The notes under the pieces were generated by a model. The model was not told the origin of the DNA and made no database searches. It saw only the letters and a list, made by a program, of their open reading frames with translations. A stretch of 21,232 nucleotides of DNA from JALZAA01 sp035316025 (lineage in GTDB: Bacteria; Actinomycetota; Acidimicrobiia; IMCC26256; JACDBD01). The translations under genes and the position numbers were made by a program. The stretch's first letter is position 1. The number at the start of each line of letters is the position of its first letter. This document shows, one piece after another, positions 7,130 to 14,219 of this stretch. The stretch covers positions 1-21,232 of the forward strand of contig DATFXL010000129.1 in NCBI GenBank assembly GCA_035316025.1, written 5' to 3'.

Positions 7130-8614
7130 TCACGCGGCTTCGGCTACCCGAAGGCGCGCCGGACGGTCGGCCGACTGCACGAACGAGGCGCCCACGACGC
7201 CGAGCGCGGCGACGATCCCGCCCGCCAAGTAGGCGGTCGTGAAGGAGCTGGGTGACGAGCCGCCACCCTGGACCGTCGACAACACCTGGATGCCGGCGAC
7301 GACGCCGATCTGGGTGACCATCACCTGAGCTGCGTTGGCAACACCGAGGCTGGCCGTCTCCACCGCGTTGGCCGCCGAGCTGATCAGCGACGGCTGCGAG
7401 GCACCCAACCCCAACCCCGACAGGACGAGTGCGCCGAACACGAGCGGGAGGCTCTCGGTCGAGGCACCCAGCGCGAAGCACGCCATCGACACGACGACGA
7501 GCGCGCACCCGAGCACGCTGGCGCGCCGCTCGCCGACACGCACCGCTACGTAGCCGGCGACTGGCGACGAGAGGCTGAAGCTGAGCGGTCGGCAGATCAT
7601 CGCCAGGGACGTCGCGGCCACGGTGAACCCGAAGACACGCTCCATGAGCAACGGCGTGACGATGAAGCCGCCCATGTAGCCGAAGTTCGACGTGAACTGG
7701 GCGGCGAGCGACGCAGTGAAGTTCCGTTCCCGGAAGAAGCGCAACGGCAGTAGGGGGTACTCGGCGCGTCGCTCGATGGCCACGAACGCGGCGATCCCCA
7801 GCGGCGCGAGCGCGAAGAGCCCGAGCGCGAACGGGTTGGTCCAACCGATCTGGCTGCCGACGCTGAGCCCGAGCAGGGCCGAGACGGTGGCCGCCGCCAG
7901 CGCGCCGGCGCCGGCGTAGTCGATCGACTGCCGCTCCATGCGCGGCGTCTCGTGAAGGACGGGAATGGCGACGAGGAGGGCAGCCAGCGCGATCGGTGCC
8001 TGCACGAGGAACATCGCCCGCCAGCCGATGGCGTCGACCAGAGGGCCGCCGGCCACGAGCCCGAGCACGGGAGCGCCGGCGCCGACCAGCGACCACCAAC
8101 CCATCGCCTTGACCCGCTCGTCCTCCGGGAACGCGCGCATGATCAACGCCATCGACGCCGGGCCGGTGGCGGCGCCGGGGACGGCGCCGATGGCGCGGAT
8201 CGCGATCAGCGACGCGCCGTCCCAGGCGAACGCGGTCAGGATCGTGGCGACCGTGAACCCGGCGAGGCCGACGAGGTACACGCGCCGATGGCCGCGGACG
8301 TCGCCGATCTTGCCGAACAGTGGCATCGACAGCGCGAGGGCGAGGAAGGGCCCGGTGACCGTCCACGTGAGCGCGGTCTCGCTCGCACCGAGATCGCGTG
8401 CGACGTCCCCGAGCGAGACGGCCAGGATCGTGATCGTGAACCCGGTGGCGAACAGACCCGCTAGCGCGGCCCAGAGCACCCACCACCGGTACCGGTCGCT
8501 CTCCCGGACGCGGCGGCCGAGGCGCTCGCGCAGCAGCATCGGCCACGCGACGGCGGGAACCTCCTCGCCGCCCGGGTACTCGACGACGAGCGGTGATTCC
8601 GGGTCGCGGTCCAT
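7130..8614 (-). CDS. MFS transporter, DHA2 (EmrB/QacA-like, 14-TM) drug/solute exporter
   Basis: A 494-residue integral membrane protein. A 40-residue cytoplasmic N-terminus leads into about 14 hydrophobic segments. The MFS motif A appears as GKIGDVRGHRRVY after TM2, followed by IAIRAIGAVPGAATGPASMALI, the TM4-TM5 antiporter-type stretch (motif C-like GPLVDAIGWRAMFLVQAPIA), all as in the DHA2 proton antiporters. It would export a small hydrophobic compound across the cytoplasmic membrane; the substrate is unknown. The ATG at 8614 lacks an obvious Shine-Dalgarno, and a TAGCCT box lies 11 nt upstream. It is the first gene of a two-gene unit with the hydrolase-cyclase, from which it is separated by 9 nt. 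That pairing may link export to cyclic-nucleotide signalling. Confidence 0.93.
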   Translation of the reverse strand: MDRDPESPLVVEYPGGEEVPAVAWPMLLRERLGRRVRESDRYRWWVLWAALAGLFATGFTITILAVSLGDVARDLGASETALTWTVTGPFLALALSMPLFGKIGDVRGHRRVYLVGLAGFTVATILTAFAWDGASLIAIRAIGAVPGAATGPASMALIMRAFPEDERVKAMGWWSLVGAGAPVLGLVAGGPLVDAIGWRAMFLVQAPIALAALLVAIPVLHETPRMERQSIDYAGAGALAAATVSALLGLSVGSQIGWTNPFALGLFALAPLGIAAFVAIERRAEYPLLPLRFFRERNFTASLAAQFTSNFGYMGGFIVTPLLMERVFGFTVAATSLAMICRPLSFSLSSPVAGYVAVRVGERRASVLGCALVVVSMACFALGASTESLPLVFGALVLSGLGLGASQPSLISSAANAVETASLGVANAAQVMVTQIGVVAGIQVLSTVQGGGSSPSSFTTAYLAGGIVAALGVVGASFVQSADRPARLRVAEAA

Positions 8615-8625
8615 CGGCTCGCTCG

Positions 8626-8631
8626 AGGCTA
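8626..8631 (-). promoter_or_regulatory. Possible -10 box for the MFS transporter gene
   Basis: TAGCCT on the minus strand lies 11 nt before the ATG at 8614, which would give a leader of only a few nucleotides. No consensus -35 is seen. Weak inference from position. Confidence 0.25.
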
Positions 8632-8705
8632 GTTTCCGCCCCCGTCAGGCCGATGGCCCGCCTCCTCGTGGCCTGTTGTCGACGGCGTCGTCGACGCCGA
8701 CCCGG

Positions 8706-8945
8706 TCACGCGTCTTCGAGCACCCAGACGGTCTCGAGGTGCGCCTCGTCCTCGTGTTCGTCGGTCTCTGCGAACAGCCGTGCCGTCGCCTCGGCCCAGC
8801 GGGTGAGATCGGCGGTGAGCAGCAGGCGCCCTACCGGCCGGTCGGGGCCGGGTCGCAGTGGCAGCTGGCCGTATCGCCGGCCCGGTCGCCGCGGCTGCGG
8901 TCCCGTCGTCGCCCCGTGCGGGAATCGCTTCAACGTCGCTCCCAT
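8706..8945 (-). CDS. Small hypothetical protein (doubtful)
   Basis: A possible 79-residue product from the ATG at 8945. The last 45 codons look protein-like: the segment GRLLLTADLTRWAEATARLFAE is amphipathic and helical, the tail is acidic (TDEHEDEAHLE), and third positions are GC-rich. The N-terminal part is Arg/Pro-rich and less convincing, so the true start is unclear. No Shine-Dalgarno is evident and I do not recognise a family. It lies alone between the MFS and SDR genes, on the same strand as both. It could be a real small gene, the remnant of a longer one, or a chance ORF. Confidence 0.4.
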   Translation of the reverse strand: MGATLKRFPHGATTGPQPRRPGRRYGQLPLRPGPDRPVGRLLLTADLTRWAEATARLFAETDEHEDEAHLETVWVLEDA

Positions 8946-9315
8946 CGGGTCCAGTGCGTGTGCTGGTGGTGCGTGGTGGTGGAACTGGTGGCCGATGGCA
9001 GGGTAAGGAGATGCGCCGCGGGCGTAAAGAGGCCGCTGACTAGGGCGCGATGGCTCGCTCGCACCATGACATGGCCATGGCCCTGGTTCTCGATTGCGCA
9101 CGAAGGGTCACGAATCGGGCGGTGTCGGGGCTCGCAGCTGCGCGCGTCCGAGAACGGGTCAAATGCCGCGGGGGGCGACAAAGGCCGGAGACCCGCCGGC
9201 ATCTGTTGCCGGTACGTAGTCCCATCGGGCCATGACACGGGTTATTTCTGCGGGACCTGCGCAAAATTCGCGTCGACGGCGCGCAACCTTGGTGTCGCGG
9301 AAACGCGTGGACGGG
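8946..9315. other. Gene-poor intergenic stretch
   Basis: About 370 nt without a convincing gene. ORFs on both strands here have mixed codon positions and no recognisable protein. A perfect hairpin, CCGGCA-TCTGT-TGCCGG at 9196-9212, lies about 100 nt beyond the SDR stop. It has no U-run, so a terminator role is uncertain. A GGTGG-rich run lies near 8961-8993. No tRNA-like cloverleaf or repeat array was seen. Confidence 0.6.
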
Positions 9316-10203
9316 CTACTGCTCCGGCGGCTGGAGCTTCAGGGCCTCCTTCTCGAGCTCCTCGACGGTCCAGCGGTCGCCCTTGTCGATCTTCTCGGAG
9401 AGCTTCCAGGGTTGGAACCGCTGCACCACGCCGCCCTGCACCAAGAACGCCTGACCCGAGAAGGGGCAGTCCTCGGTGGCGAGGTACCCGACGAACGGCG
9501 ACACGTTTCCCGGGTCCCACACGTCGAACTTGGCTTCGTCCTCCGGCGCCTTCACGACGTCCTGCAGCCCGGGCGTCTGCTCGGTGAGACGCGTGCGGGC
9601 GGCAGGTGCGATCGCGTTCGAACGGACGCCGTACCGGCCCAGCTCGAGTGATGCGATGTAGGAGAACGTCGCGATGCCGGACTTCGCCGCGCCGTAGTTC
9701 GCCTGGCCCGGGTTGCCGAGCAGGCCGGACGTCGACGAGGTGTGGACGATCGACGCCTTCACCTCCTTGCCCGCCTTGCTCTGCTCGCGCCAGTAGGCGG
9801 CGGCATGACGGGTCGGGCAGAAGTGGCCCTTCAGGTGCACGTGGATGACGGCGTCCCATTCCTCCTCGGTCATGTTCACGATCACCCGGTCCCTGAGGAT
9901 GCCGGCGTTGTTCACGAGTACGTGGAGATCGCCGAAGGAATCGATCGCGGTCTGGATGAGACTCCGGGCGCCCTCCCAATCGGCCGCGCTGTCGAGGTTG
10001 GCGACCGCCTTGCCACCCGTCGCCGTGATCTCGTCGACGACCTGCTGCGCCGGCGCCCGGTCGGCGCCCTCGCCGTGCATGTCGCCCCCGAGGTCGTTCA
10101 CGACGACCTGGGCGCCTTCTCGCGCGAACAACAGCGCGTGCTCACGGCCGAGCCCACGACCGGCTCCGGTGATGATGGCAATGCGACCGTCGAGTGCACC
10201 CAT
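9316..10203 (-). CDS. SDR-family 3-hydroxyacyl-CoA dehydrogenase / oxidoreductase
   Basis: A 295-residue classical short-chain dehydrogenase. Motifs are the cofactor loop TGAGRGLG (12-19), NNAG (98-101) and the catalytic set S157, Y170 and K174 in SSTSGLLG...YGAAKSG, with the expected 13-residue Ser-Tyr spacing. The stretch VVVNDLGGDMHGEG, in which an acidic residue follows the second beta strand, suggests NAD(H) preference. It also resembles the dehydrogenase half of peroxisomal multifunctional enzyme type 2, so a (3R)-hydroxyacyl-CoA or steroid substrate is plausible. GGGGGA precedes the ATG by 6 nt. A TACGAT -10 and a perfect TetR-type palindrome lie 31-61 nt upstream, so the gene is probably induced as a single unit. 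Reaction class strong, substrate inferred. Confidence 0.92.
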   Translation of the reverse strand: MGALDGRIAIITGAGRGLGREHALLFAREGAQVVVNDLGGDMHGEGADRAPAQQVVDEITATGGKAVANLDSAADWEGARSLIQTAIDSFGDLHVLVNNAGILRDRVIVNMTEEEWDAVIHVHLKGHFCPTRHAAAYWREQSKAGKEVKASIVHTSSTSGLLGNPGQANYGAAKSGIATFSYIASLELGRYGVRSNAIAPAARTRLTEQTPGLQDVVKAPEDEAKFDVWDPGNVSPFVGYLATEDCPFSGQAFLVQGGVVQRFQPWKLSEKIDKGDRWTVEELEKEALKLQPPEQ

Positions 10204-10233
10204 GGCGATCCCCCGTCGAGATGAAGACGCGGC

Positions 10234-10239
10234 ATCGTA
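10234..10239 (-). promoter_or_regulatory. Candidate -10 element of the SDR promoter
   Basis: TACGAT on the minus strand, 30 nt before the SDR start. A TTGACC hexamer (minus strand of 10259-10264) lies 19 nt upstream and is part of the palindromic operator. A regulator bound there would block RNA polymerase. Good fit to a sigma-70-type promoter apart from the long spacer. Confidence 0.45.
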
Positions 10240-10248
10240 TGCGCCGAC

Positions 10249-10264
10249 TTGACCGACCGGTCAA
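10249..10264. promoter_or_regulatory. Perfect TetR-type palindromic operator upstream of the SDR gene
   Basis: TTGACCGACCGGTCAA has perfect 7-bp arms (TTGACCG/CGGTCAA) around a 2-nt centre. It overlaps the putative -35 of the SDR promoter. A close relative lies at 5242-5257. Sites of this form are typical of actinobacterial TetR repressors of fatty acid, sterol or aromatic catabolism (family knowledge; the regulator is not in this window). Confidence 0.65.
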
Positions 10265-10297
10265 ACGTCGGACGGGTGCGCGCGTACCGCGGGGTGA

Positions 10298-12181
10298 TCA
10301 GAGGGCGAGCGTGACCTTCGTGCCCCGGTTGACCTGCGTCCCGGCGGGCGGGGTCTGGCTCTTGACCGTGCGCCCGGGCGCGAAGTTCTGCACGTCGGCG
10401 ACGAGCCCGCTGGCCTGCAGCGCCTGACTCGCCTGCTCGACGCTGGCGCCGACGACGTTCGGCACCGCGACCGGCTGCGGTCCCTTGCTCACGTGCACGA
10501 CGACCTGTGAGTCGCGCGGCGCGAGCTGACCCGCGGGCGGATCGGTGCCGATGACCGTTCCCGCCGGGACACTGTCGCTGAAGTCGTCGAGTCGCGTCGC
10601 GGTGAACCGCTTCGCCTGCAGTGCGGACACCGTGGCGTCGTAGCTCTTGCCCGAGGCGTCCGGGACGGTAACCGGACGGGGACCGTCGCTCACGACGAGC
10701 GCAAGCGTGGACTCGGGCGCGCGCTTCTCGTTGGCGGCGGGGTCGGTGCGGATCGCGATGCCGGCCGGAACGTTCTCGTCGTAGTCGTGCTGCGTGTCGA
10801 CCGCGAACCCGGCGCCGTTCAAGACGAGAGCGGCCTGCTGCTCGTGCTGCCCGGCCACGTCCGGGATCGCGACGGGGGGCGGCCCGCGCGAGACCACGAG
10901 CCGCACCGTTCCGCCGTCGTCGAGGAACGTGCCCGCCGCCGGAGACTGGCTGATCACGCGGCCGGCCGGGTCGTCGACCTCGCGCTGCTCGACCTTCACG
11001 ACCAAGCCTGCTTCGTCAGCGCGGGCCGCCGCATCCTGTTGGGTGAGCCCGACAAGCTGCGGCGCGGTAACGGTCCCGCCCCCCGCCGACCGCGCGATCA
11101 GCAGGCCCGCCGCAACCAGCACGGCAATGGCGAGCGCGGCCACCACCGCCGGGACGGCACGCGGTGCGTACCTGCCCGGACGCGGCGCCGGCTTTTCCTC
11201 GGCGAGCGCGGCCGCATCCGGCGCGGCGCTGGTCGTCGCGACCGTGTCGGCATCCTGGTCGAACACCGCCTGACCGTGACGCGCGCCCAGCTCCGTCGGG
11301 TGTGGGTCGACATGGGCGTCCAGCCCCACCAGCGTGAGCGGTCCCGGCGGCGGCAGGTGGCGGGACGCGTCGGTGAGCGCGTCGGCCATCGTGGTGGCGT
11401 CGGGGTACCGCTCGGAGGGCCGGGGGCGACCCGCCCGTTCCACGACCGGCGCCAGCGCACCGAGCTCCTCGGGCGCGACGAGCGGGGTTCGGGCCCGCAC
11501 GGCCAGCGTGCCGATGAGGGTGTCGGCGAGGTCGGGAATGTGCCCGGTGACCGACTCGACGAGCACGATGCCGAGCGCATACAGGTCGGCGCGCCCGTCG
11601 AGCGTCGCACCCGTTGCCTGCTCGGGCGCGGCATAGCGCGCGGTGCCGACGAGCGCGCCGGTCGGCTCGGTCCAGCTCGCTTCGGCGAGCGCGCGGGCGA
11701 GGCCGAAGTCGGCGACGCGCACCGTCCCGTGCTCGTCGAACAGCAGGTTCGCGGGCTTGATGTCGCGGTGCACGAGCCCGCGCGAGTGGGCGTACGAGAG
11801 TGCTGCCGCAACTTGGCGTCCGACGTATGCGGCCTGGGCGGGTGACAACCGAATGCCGTCGTCGAGCATGCCCCGCAGGCTGCCTCCTGACAGCAGTTCG
11901 AGCACCATGAAGGGGACGGCGTCCTCGCCCCAGTCGTACACGGTGGTGATGTTCGGGTGGTGCAGCGACGCCGCGTGTTGGGCCTCGGCGCGGAAGCGGC
12001 GGAGAAAGCCGGCGTCGTCGGACAGCGCCCCGTGCAGCACCTTCACCGCGACGCGACGGCGGAGACGCACGTCGTCGGCGACATACACGCGTCCGCTTCC
12101 ACCCGTGCCGATCGGGGCCAGCAGTCGGTAACGGTCGGCCAGCACACGCCCGGCGAGATCCGCGAGACCGGTCAGCGCCAT
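10298..12181 (-). CDS. Membrane Ser/Thr protein kinase with four PASTA domains (PknB-like)
   Basis: A 627-residue kinase. The catalytic domain spans about 18-275: glycine loop GTGGSGRVY, VAVK with K47, HRDIKPAN with D140, DFG with D158 and AAPEQ at 184-188, so all essential residues are present. A juxtamembrane linker follows, then one TM helix at about 343-364. Four extracellular PASTA repeats begin near 372, 436, 503 and 570; they recur with the pattern VPDVxG...GxVIxxxPPAG. PASTA kinases sense peptidoglycan fragments or lipid II and control growth and division. Here, however, the usual neighbours (ftsW, pbp, FHA proteins) are absent. It is divergent from a single-TM protein gene, 64 nt apart. 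The ATG at 12181 lacks a Shine-Dalgarno; a TACCGT box lies 9 nt upstream. Confidence 0.95.
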   Translation of the reverse strand: MALTGLADLAGRVLADRYRLLAPIGTGGSGRVYVADDVRLRRRVAVKVLHGALSDDAGFLRRFRAEAQHAASLHHPNITTVYDWGEDAVPFMVLELLSGGSLRGMLDDGIRLSPAQAAYVGRQVAAALSYAHSRGLVHRDIKPANLLFDEHGTVRVADFGLARALAEASWTEPTGALVGTARYAAPEQATGATLDGRADLYALGIVLVESVTGHIPDLADTLIGTLAVRARTPLVAPEELGALAPVVERAGRPRPSERYPDATTMADALTDASRHLPPPGPLTLVGLDAHVDPHPTELGARHGQAVFDQDADTVATTSAAPDAAALAEEKPAPRPGRYAPRAVPAVVAALAIAVLVAAGLLIARSAGGGTVTAPQLVGLTQQDAAARADEAGLVVKVEQREVDDPAGRVISQSPAAGTFLDDGGTVRLVVSRGPPPVAIPDVAGQHEQQAALVLNGAGFAVDTQHDYDENVPAGIAIRTDPAANEKRAPESTLALVVSDGPRPVTVPDASGKSYDATVSALQAKRFTATRLDDFSDSVPAGTVIGTDPPAGQLAPRDSQVVVHVSKGPQPVAVPNVVGASVEQASQALQASGLVADVQNFAPGRTVKSQTPPAGTQVNRGTKVTLAL

Positions 12182-12190
12182 AGCTGATCA

Positions 12191-12196
12191 ACGGTA
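12191..12196 (-). promoter_or_regulatory. Possible -10 box for the PASTA kinase
   Basis: TACCGT on the minus strand, 9 nt before the kinase ATG, with no Shine-Dalgarno between. It could drive a nearly leaderless mRNA. Weak. Confidence 0.25.
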
Positions 12197-12233
12197 CCGA
12201 AGGCGCGCGTCGAGTTCGCGGCACGCGCGCGGT

Positions 12234-12239
12234 TACCCT
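12234..12239 (+). promoter_or_regulatory. Possible -10 box for the single-TM protein gene
   Basis: TACCCT lies 6 nt before the ATG at 12246, and no Shine-Dalgarno is present. The spacing suggests transcription starting at or beside the start codon. Weak inference. Confidence 0.3.
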
Positions 12240-12245
12240 GCGTTC

Positions 12246-12704
12246 ATGGCGAGCGGAACGGGCGTCGCCCGGTCGCGGGTGCGTAAGCAGGTCCACCCGT
12301 GGCGCGTCGTGATCGTCGTCGGCGGGCTCGCGCTCGTCGCCAGCCTTCTGCTCGTGCTCGGCTACAACTCCGACACGTCCGACCAGGGTCGTCAGGAGCT
12401 CAGCGCCGACGTCCGGCAGGTCCGGCCCGCGCCCGGCAGCATCGCCACGCCGCAGACCGACGTCGAGGTGCGACTCCGGTCCGGGCTCACCGGCGTGCTC
12501 GTCCTCAACGGCAAGCGACTTCCCGAGGATCAACTCGTGATCGACAACGCGACGAGCACGATCAGGTTCCAACCCGGTGAAGGCCGCGAGGTGAGCCGCC
12601 TCCCGGCCGGTCGGAACGACCTCGCCGTCCTGTACTGGGGCCAGACCGAGCCCGAGCCGGCCAAGCCAAAGAGCTTCGGCTGGGGCTTCCAGGTCGGCGC
12701 CTAA
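12246..12704 (+). CDS. Single-TM protein with extracytoplasmic domain, unknown function
   Basis: A 152-residue protein with a basic cytoplasmic N-terminus (RSRVRKQVHPWR), one TM helix at about 21-40 and an extracytoplasmic domain of about 110 residues. The domain has alternating short hydrophobic stretches (DVEVRLRSGLTGVLVLNGKRL, then IRFQPGEG, then RNDLAVLYW) and ends in SFGWGFQVGA. This suggests a small beta-sandwich such as a bacterial Ig-like or CopC-like fold; that is inference from pattern only. No lipobox is present. It is divergent from the PASTA kinase, with only 64 nt between the starts, and converges on the ADH gene. It could be a partner or substrate of the kinase, but only the adjacency supports that. 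Confidence 0.82.
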   Translation: MASGTGVARSRVRKQVHPWRVVIVVGGLALVASLLLVLGYNSDTSDQGRQELSADVRQVRPAPGSIATPQTDVEVRLRSGLTGVLVLNGKRLPEDQLVIDNATSTIRFQPGEGREVSRLPAGRNDLAVLYWGQTEPEPAKPKSFGWGFQVGA

Positions 12705-12716
12705 GCACTCGCCGCG

Positions 12717-13715
12717 TCAGGCGATCTGGAGGACGGCCGTCCCCTGCACGGCGTCGGCTGCGATGGCGGCGAGGGCGTCGTTGGCGCCGTCGAGCGGGTA
12801 CGTCTCGTATTCGGCGCGGATGTTGGCCTCGACCGCCAGCGCAACGAACTCCTGGGCGTCCCGTCGCGTCACATTGGCGACGGAGCGCAACGACCGCTCG
12901 CGCCACAGCAAGCCGTAGTCCATTGCCGGGATCGTGCTCATGTGGATGCCGGCGAGCGAGACCGTTCCGCCGGGACGGATGACGCGCAGCGCGACCGGCA
13001 CCAGGGGGCCAGCCGGCGCGAACACGACGGCCCGGTCGCACGTGTCGGGCGGGAGCTCGTCGGCCTTCCCGACCCACGACGCGCCGAGCTCGCGCGCCAG
13101 CGCCCGATGGCGCTCGCCGCGGGTGAGCACGAACACCTCGCAGCCCCAGTAGCGCAGCAACTGCATCACCAGGTGGGCGGAGGAGCCGAACCCGAGCAGC
13201 GCGACCCGCTCGCCCGGCTCGATCTCGGCACGCCGGAGGGCGCGGTAGCCGACTGCTCCCGCGCACAGCAACGGCGAGACCGCGATGTCGTCGAGCGCGT
13301 CGGGGAGCGCGATCGCGAAGTCCTCGGGCACGGTGATCGCTTCGGCGTACCCGCCGTCGGCCGTCCACCCCGTGAACAGGCCGTGCTCGCACAGGTTCTC
13401 GCTGCCCGCCCGGCAGTACTGACAGACGCCGTCGGCCCAGTGCAGCCAGCAGACGCCGACGCGCTCCCCCTCCTTCAAACGCGTACACGCCTCGCCCCGC
13501 GCCTCGACCGTCCCGACGACCTGGTGCCCGGGCACGACCGGCAGGCGCGGGAGGTCCAGCTCACCCGTGACGACGTGCAGGTCGGTGCGACAGCACGCGC
13601 AGACGTGCACGCGTAGTCGCACCTCGCCCCGGGCCGGCTCGGGTGGCTCGCGGTCGACGAGCCGCAACGGACTCGTGTCGATCGGCGCCGCTGCTTCGAG
13701 GACCTGTGCCTTCAC
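12717..13715 (-). CDS. Zinc-type alcohol dehydrogenase (MDR family), altered zinc ligands
   Basis: A 332-residue medium-chain dehydrogenase related to the AdhA type. The catalytic-zinc residues are C42 (CCRTDLH), H64 (PGHQ) and C151 (PLLCAG). The common Glu after His64 is Gln65. The structural zinc lobe reads D95-x2-C98-x2-C101-x7-C109, with Asp replacing the first of the usual four Cys. The nucleotide-binding turn is GFGSSAHL, as in AdhA-like enzymes. It should oxidise or reduce an alcohol/aldehyde with NAD(P)(H) in the cytoplasm; the substrate is unknown. The GTG at 13715 has GGGAG 7 nt upstream. A 9-bp inverted repeat lies 21-65 nt upstream and may be an operator, so this gene probably has its own control although it follows the MaoC gene on the same strand. 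Confidence 0.92.
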   Translation of the reverse strand: MKAQVLEAAAPIDTSPLRLVDREPPEPARGEVRLRVHVCACCRTDLHVVTGELDLPRLPVVPGHQVVGTVEARGEACTRLKEGERVGVCWLHWADGVCQYCRAGSENLCEHGLFTGWTADGGYAEAITVPEDFAIALPDALDDIAVSPLLCAGAVGYRALRRAEIEPGERVALLGFGSSAHLVMQLLRYWGCEVFVLTRGERHRALARELGASWVGKADELPPDTCDRAVVFAPAGPLVPVALRVIRPGGTVSLAGIHMSTIPAMDYGLLWRERSLRSVANVTRRDAQEFVALAVEANIRAEYETYPLDGANDALAAIAADAVQGTAVLQIA

Positions 13716-13735
13716 GCGCTTGCTCCCGCCGGCGG

Positions 13736-13780
13736 CGTTGTCACCATTTCCAACTCATAGAGCGCGTATTTGTGACAACG
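13736..13780. promoter_or_regulatory. 9-bp inverted repeat upstream of the ADH gene
   Basis: CGTTGTCAC at 13736-13744 and GTGACAACG at 13772-13780 are perfect inverted arms separated by 27 nt that are AT-rich for this genome. The repeat lies 21-65 nt before the ADH start and 18 nt beyond the MaoC stop. The AT-rich centre favours a promoter/operator over a terminator, but either is possible. Confidence 0.5.
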
Positions 13781-13797
13781 GGTCGCGGGGAGGCGGG

Positions 13798-14214
13798 TCA
13801 CTGCGCGACGAACGTGGCCCAGCCCTTGATTGCCGTGCCGCCCGTCTGGCGGGTGCAGACGAGCTCGAGGTCGACGAAGCGCTCGCCGCCGTCCTCGTAG
13901 CGCTTCGTGACCTCGCCGGTGCACGTGAGCGTGTCGCCGGGCCAGACCTGCTCACGAAACTGGGCGCCGAAGCGGCGCACGTCGGCGGCGCCGAGCCAGT
14001 CGGTCGCGTACGTGGCGAGGATGCCGGCCTGGAGCATCCCGACCGAGAACACCGTCGCGAACCCCGCGCTCTTGGCGTACTCCTCGTCGTGGTGGATCGG
14101 GTTGAAGTCGCCTGACGCGCCCTGGTAGCGCACGAAGTCGGTGCGCGTCAGCGGACCGAACTCGCGCGGCTCGGCCTTCGTGCCCTCGGTGAGGTCTTCC
14201 CATGTGACGCCCAT
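13798..14214 (-). CDS. MaoC-like (R)-specific enoyl-CoA/ACP hydratase
   Basis: A 138-residue hot-dog-fold protein from the ATG at 14214. The hydratase signature is complete: ASGDFNPIHHDEEYAKSAGF with catalytic D36 and H41. A TTG at 14223, overlapping the upstream stop, is an alternative start, but GGAGG and GAGG sequences favour the ATG. It follows the gene for the partner-type FAS1/MaoC-N protein by 5 nt. In mycobacteria, similar pairs (HadA with HadB) form heterodimeric dehydratases in which the HadB-like subunit carries the Asp/His active site. By analogy this would be the catalytic subunit, dehydrating 3-hydroxyacyl-CoA or ACP. The physiological pathway is not shown by the sequence. Confidence 0.92.
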   Translation of the reverse strand: MGVTWEDLTEGTKAEPREFGPLTRTDFVRYQGASGDFNPIHHDEEYAKSAGFATVFSVGMLQAGILATYATDWLGAADVRRFGAQFREQVWPGDTLTCTGEVTKRYEDGGERFVDLELVCTRQTGGTAIKGWATFVAQ

Positions 14215-14219
14215 CGTCC

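Noticed and set aside
8678..8695. GTCGACG-GCGT-CGTCGAC hairpin as a terminator
   Set aside because: The stem is perfect, but no U-run follows on either strand and the preceding gene is doubtful. Such stems are frequent by chance at this GC content.
8961..8993. GGTGG-rich run as a G-quadruplex or repeat array
   Set aside because: It contains only two-G tracts with irregular spacing and no true repeat unit, so it is not strong enough to call.
11016..12572. 518-codon minus-strand frame overlapping the kinase
   Set aside because: It is an out-of-frame shadow; the kinase in the neighbouring frame has all catalytic motifs and PASTA repeats.
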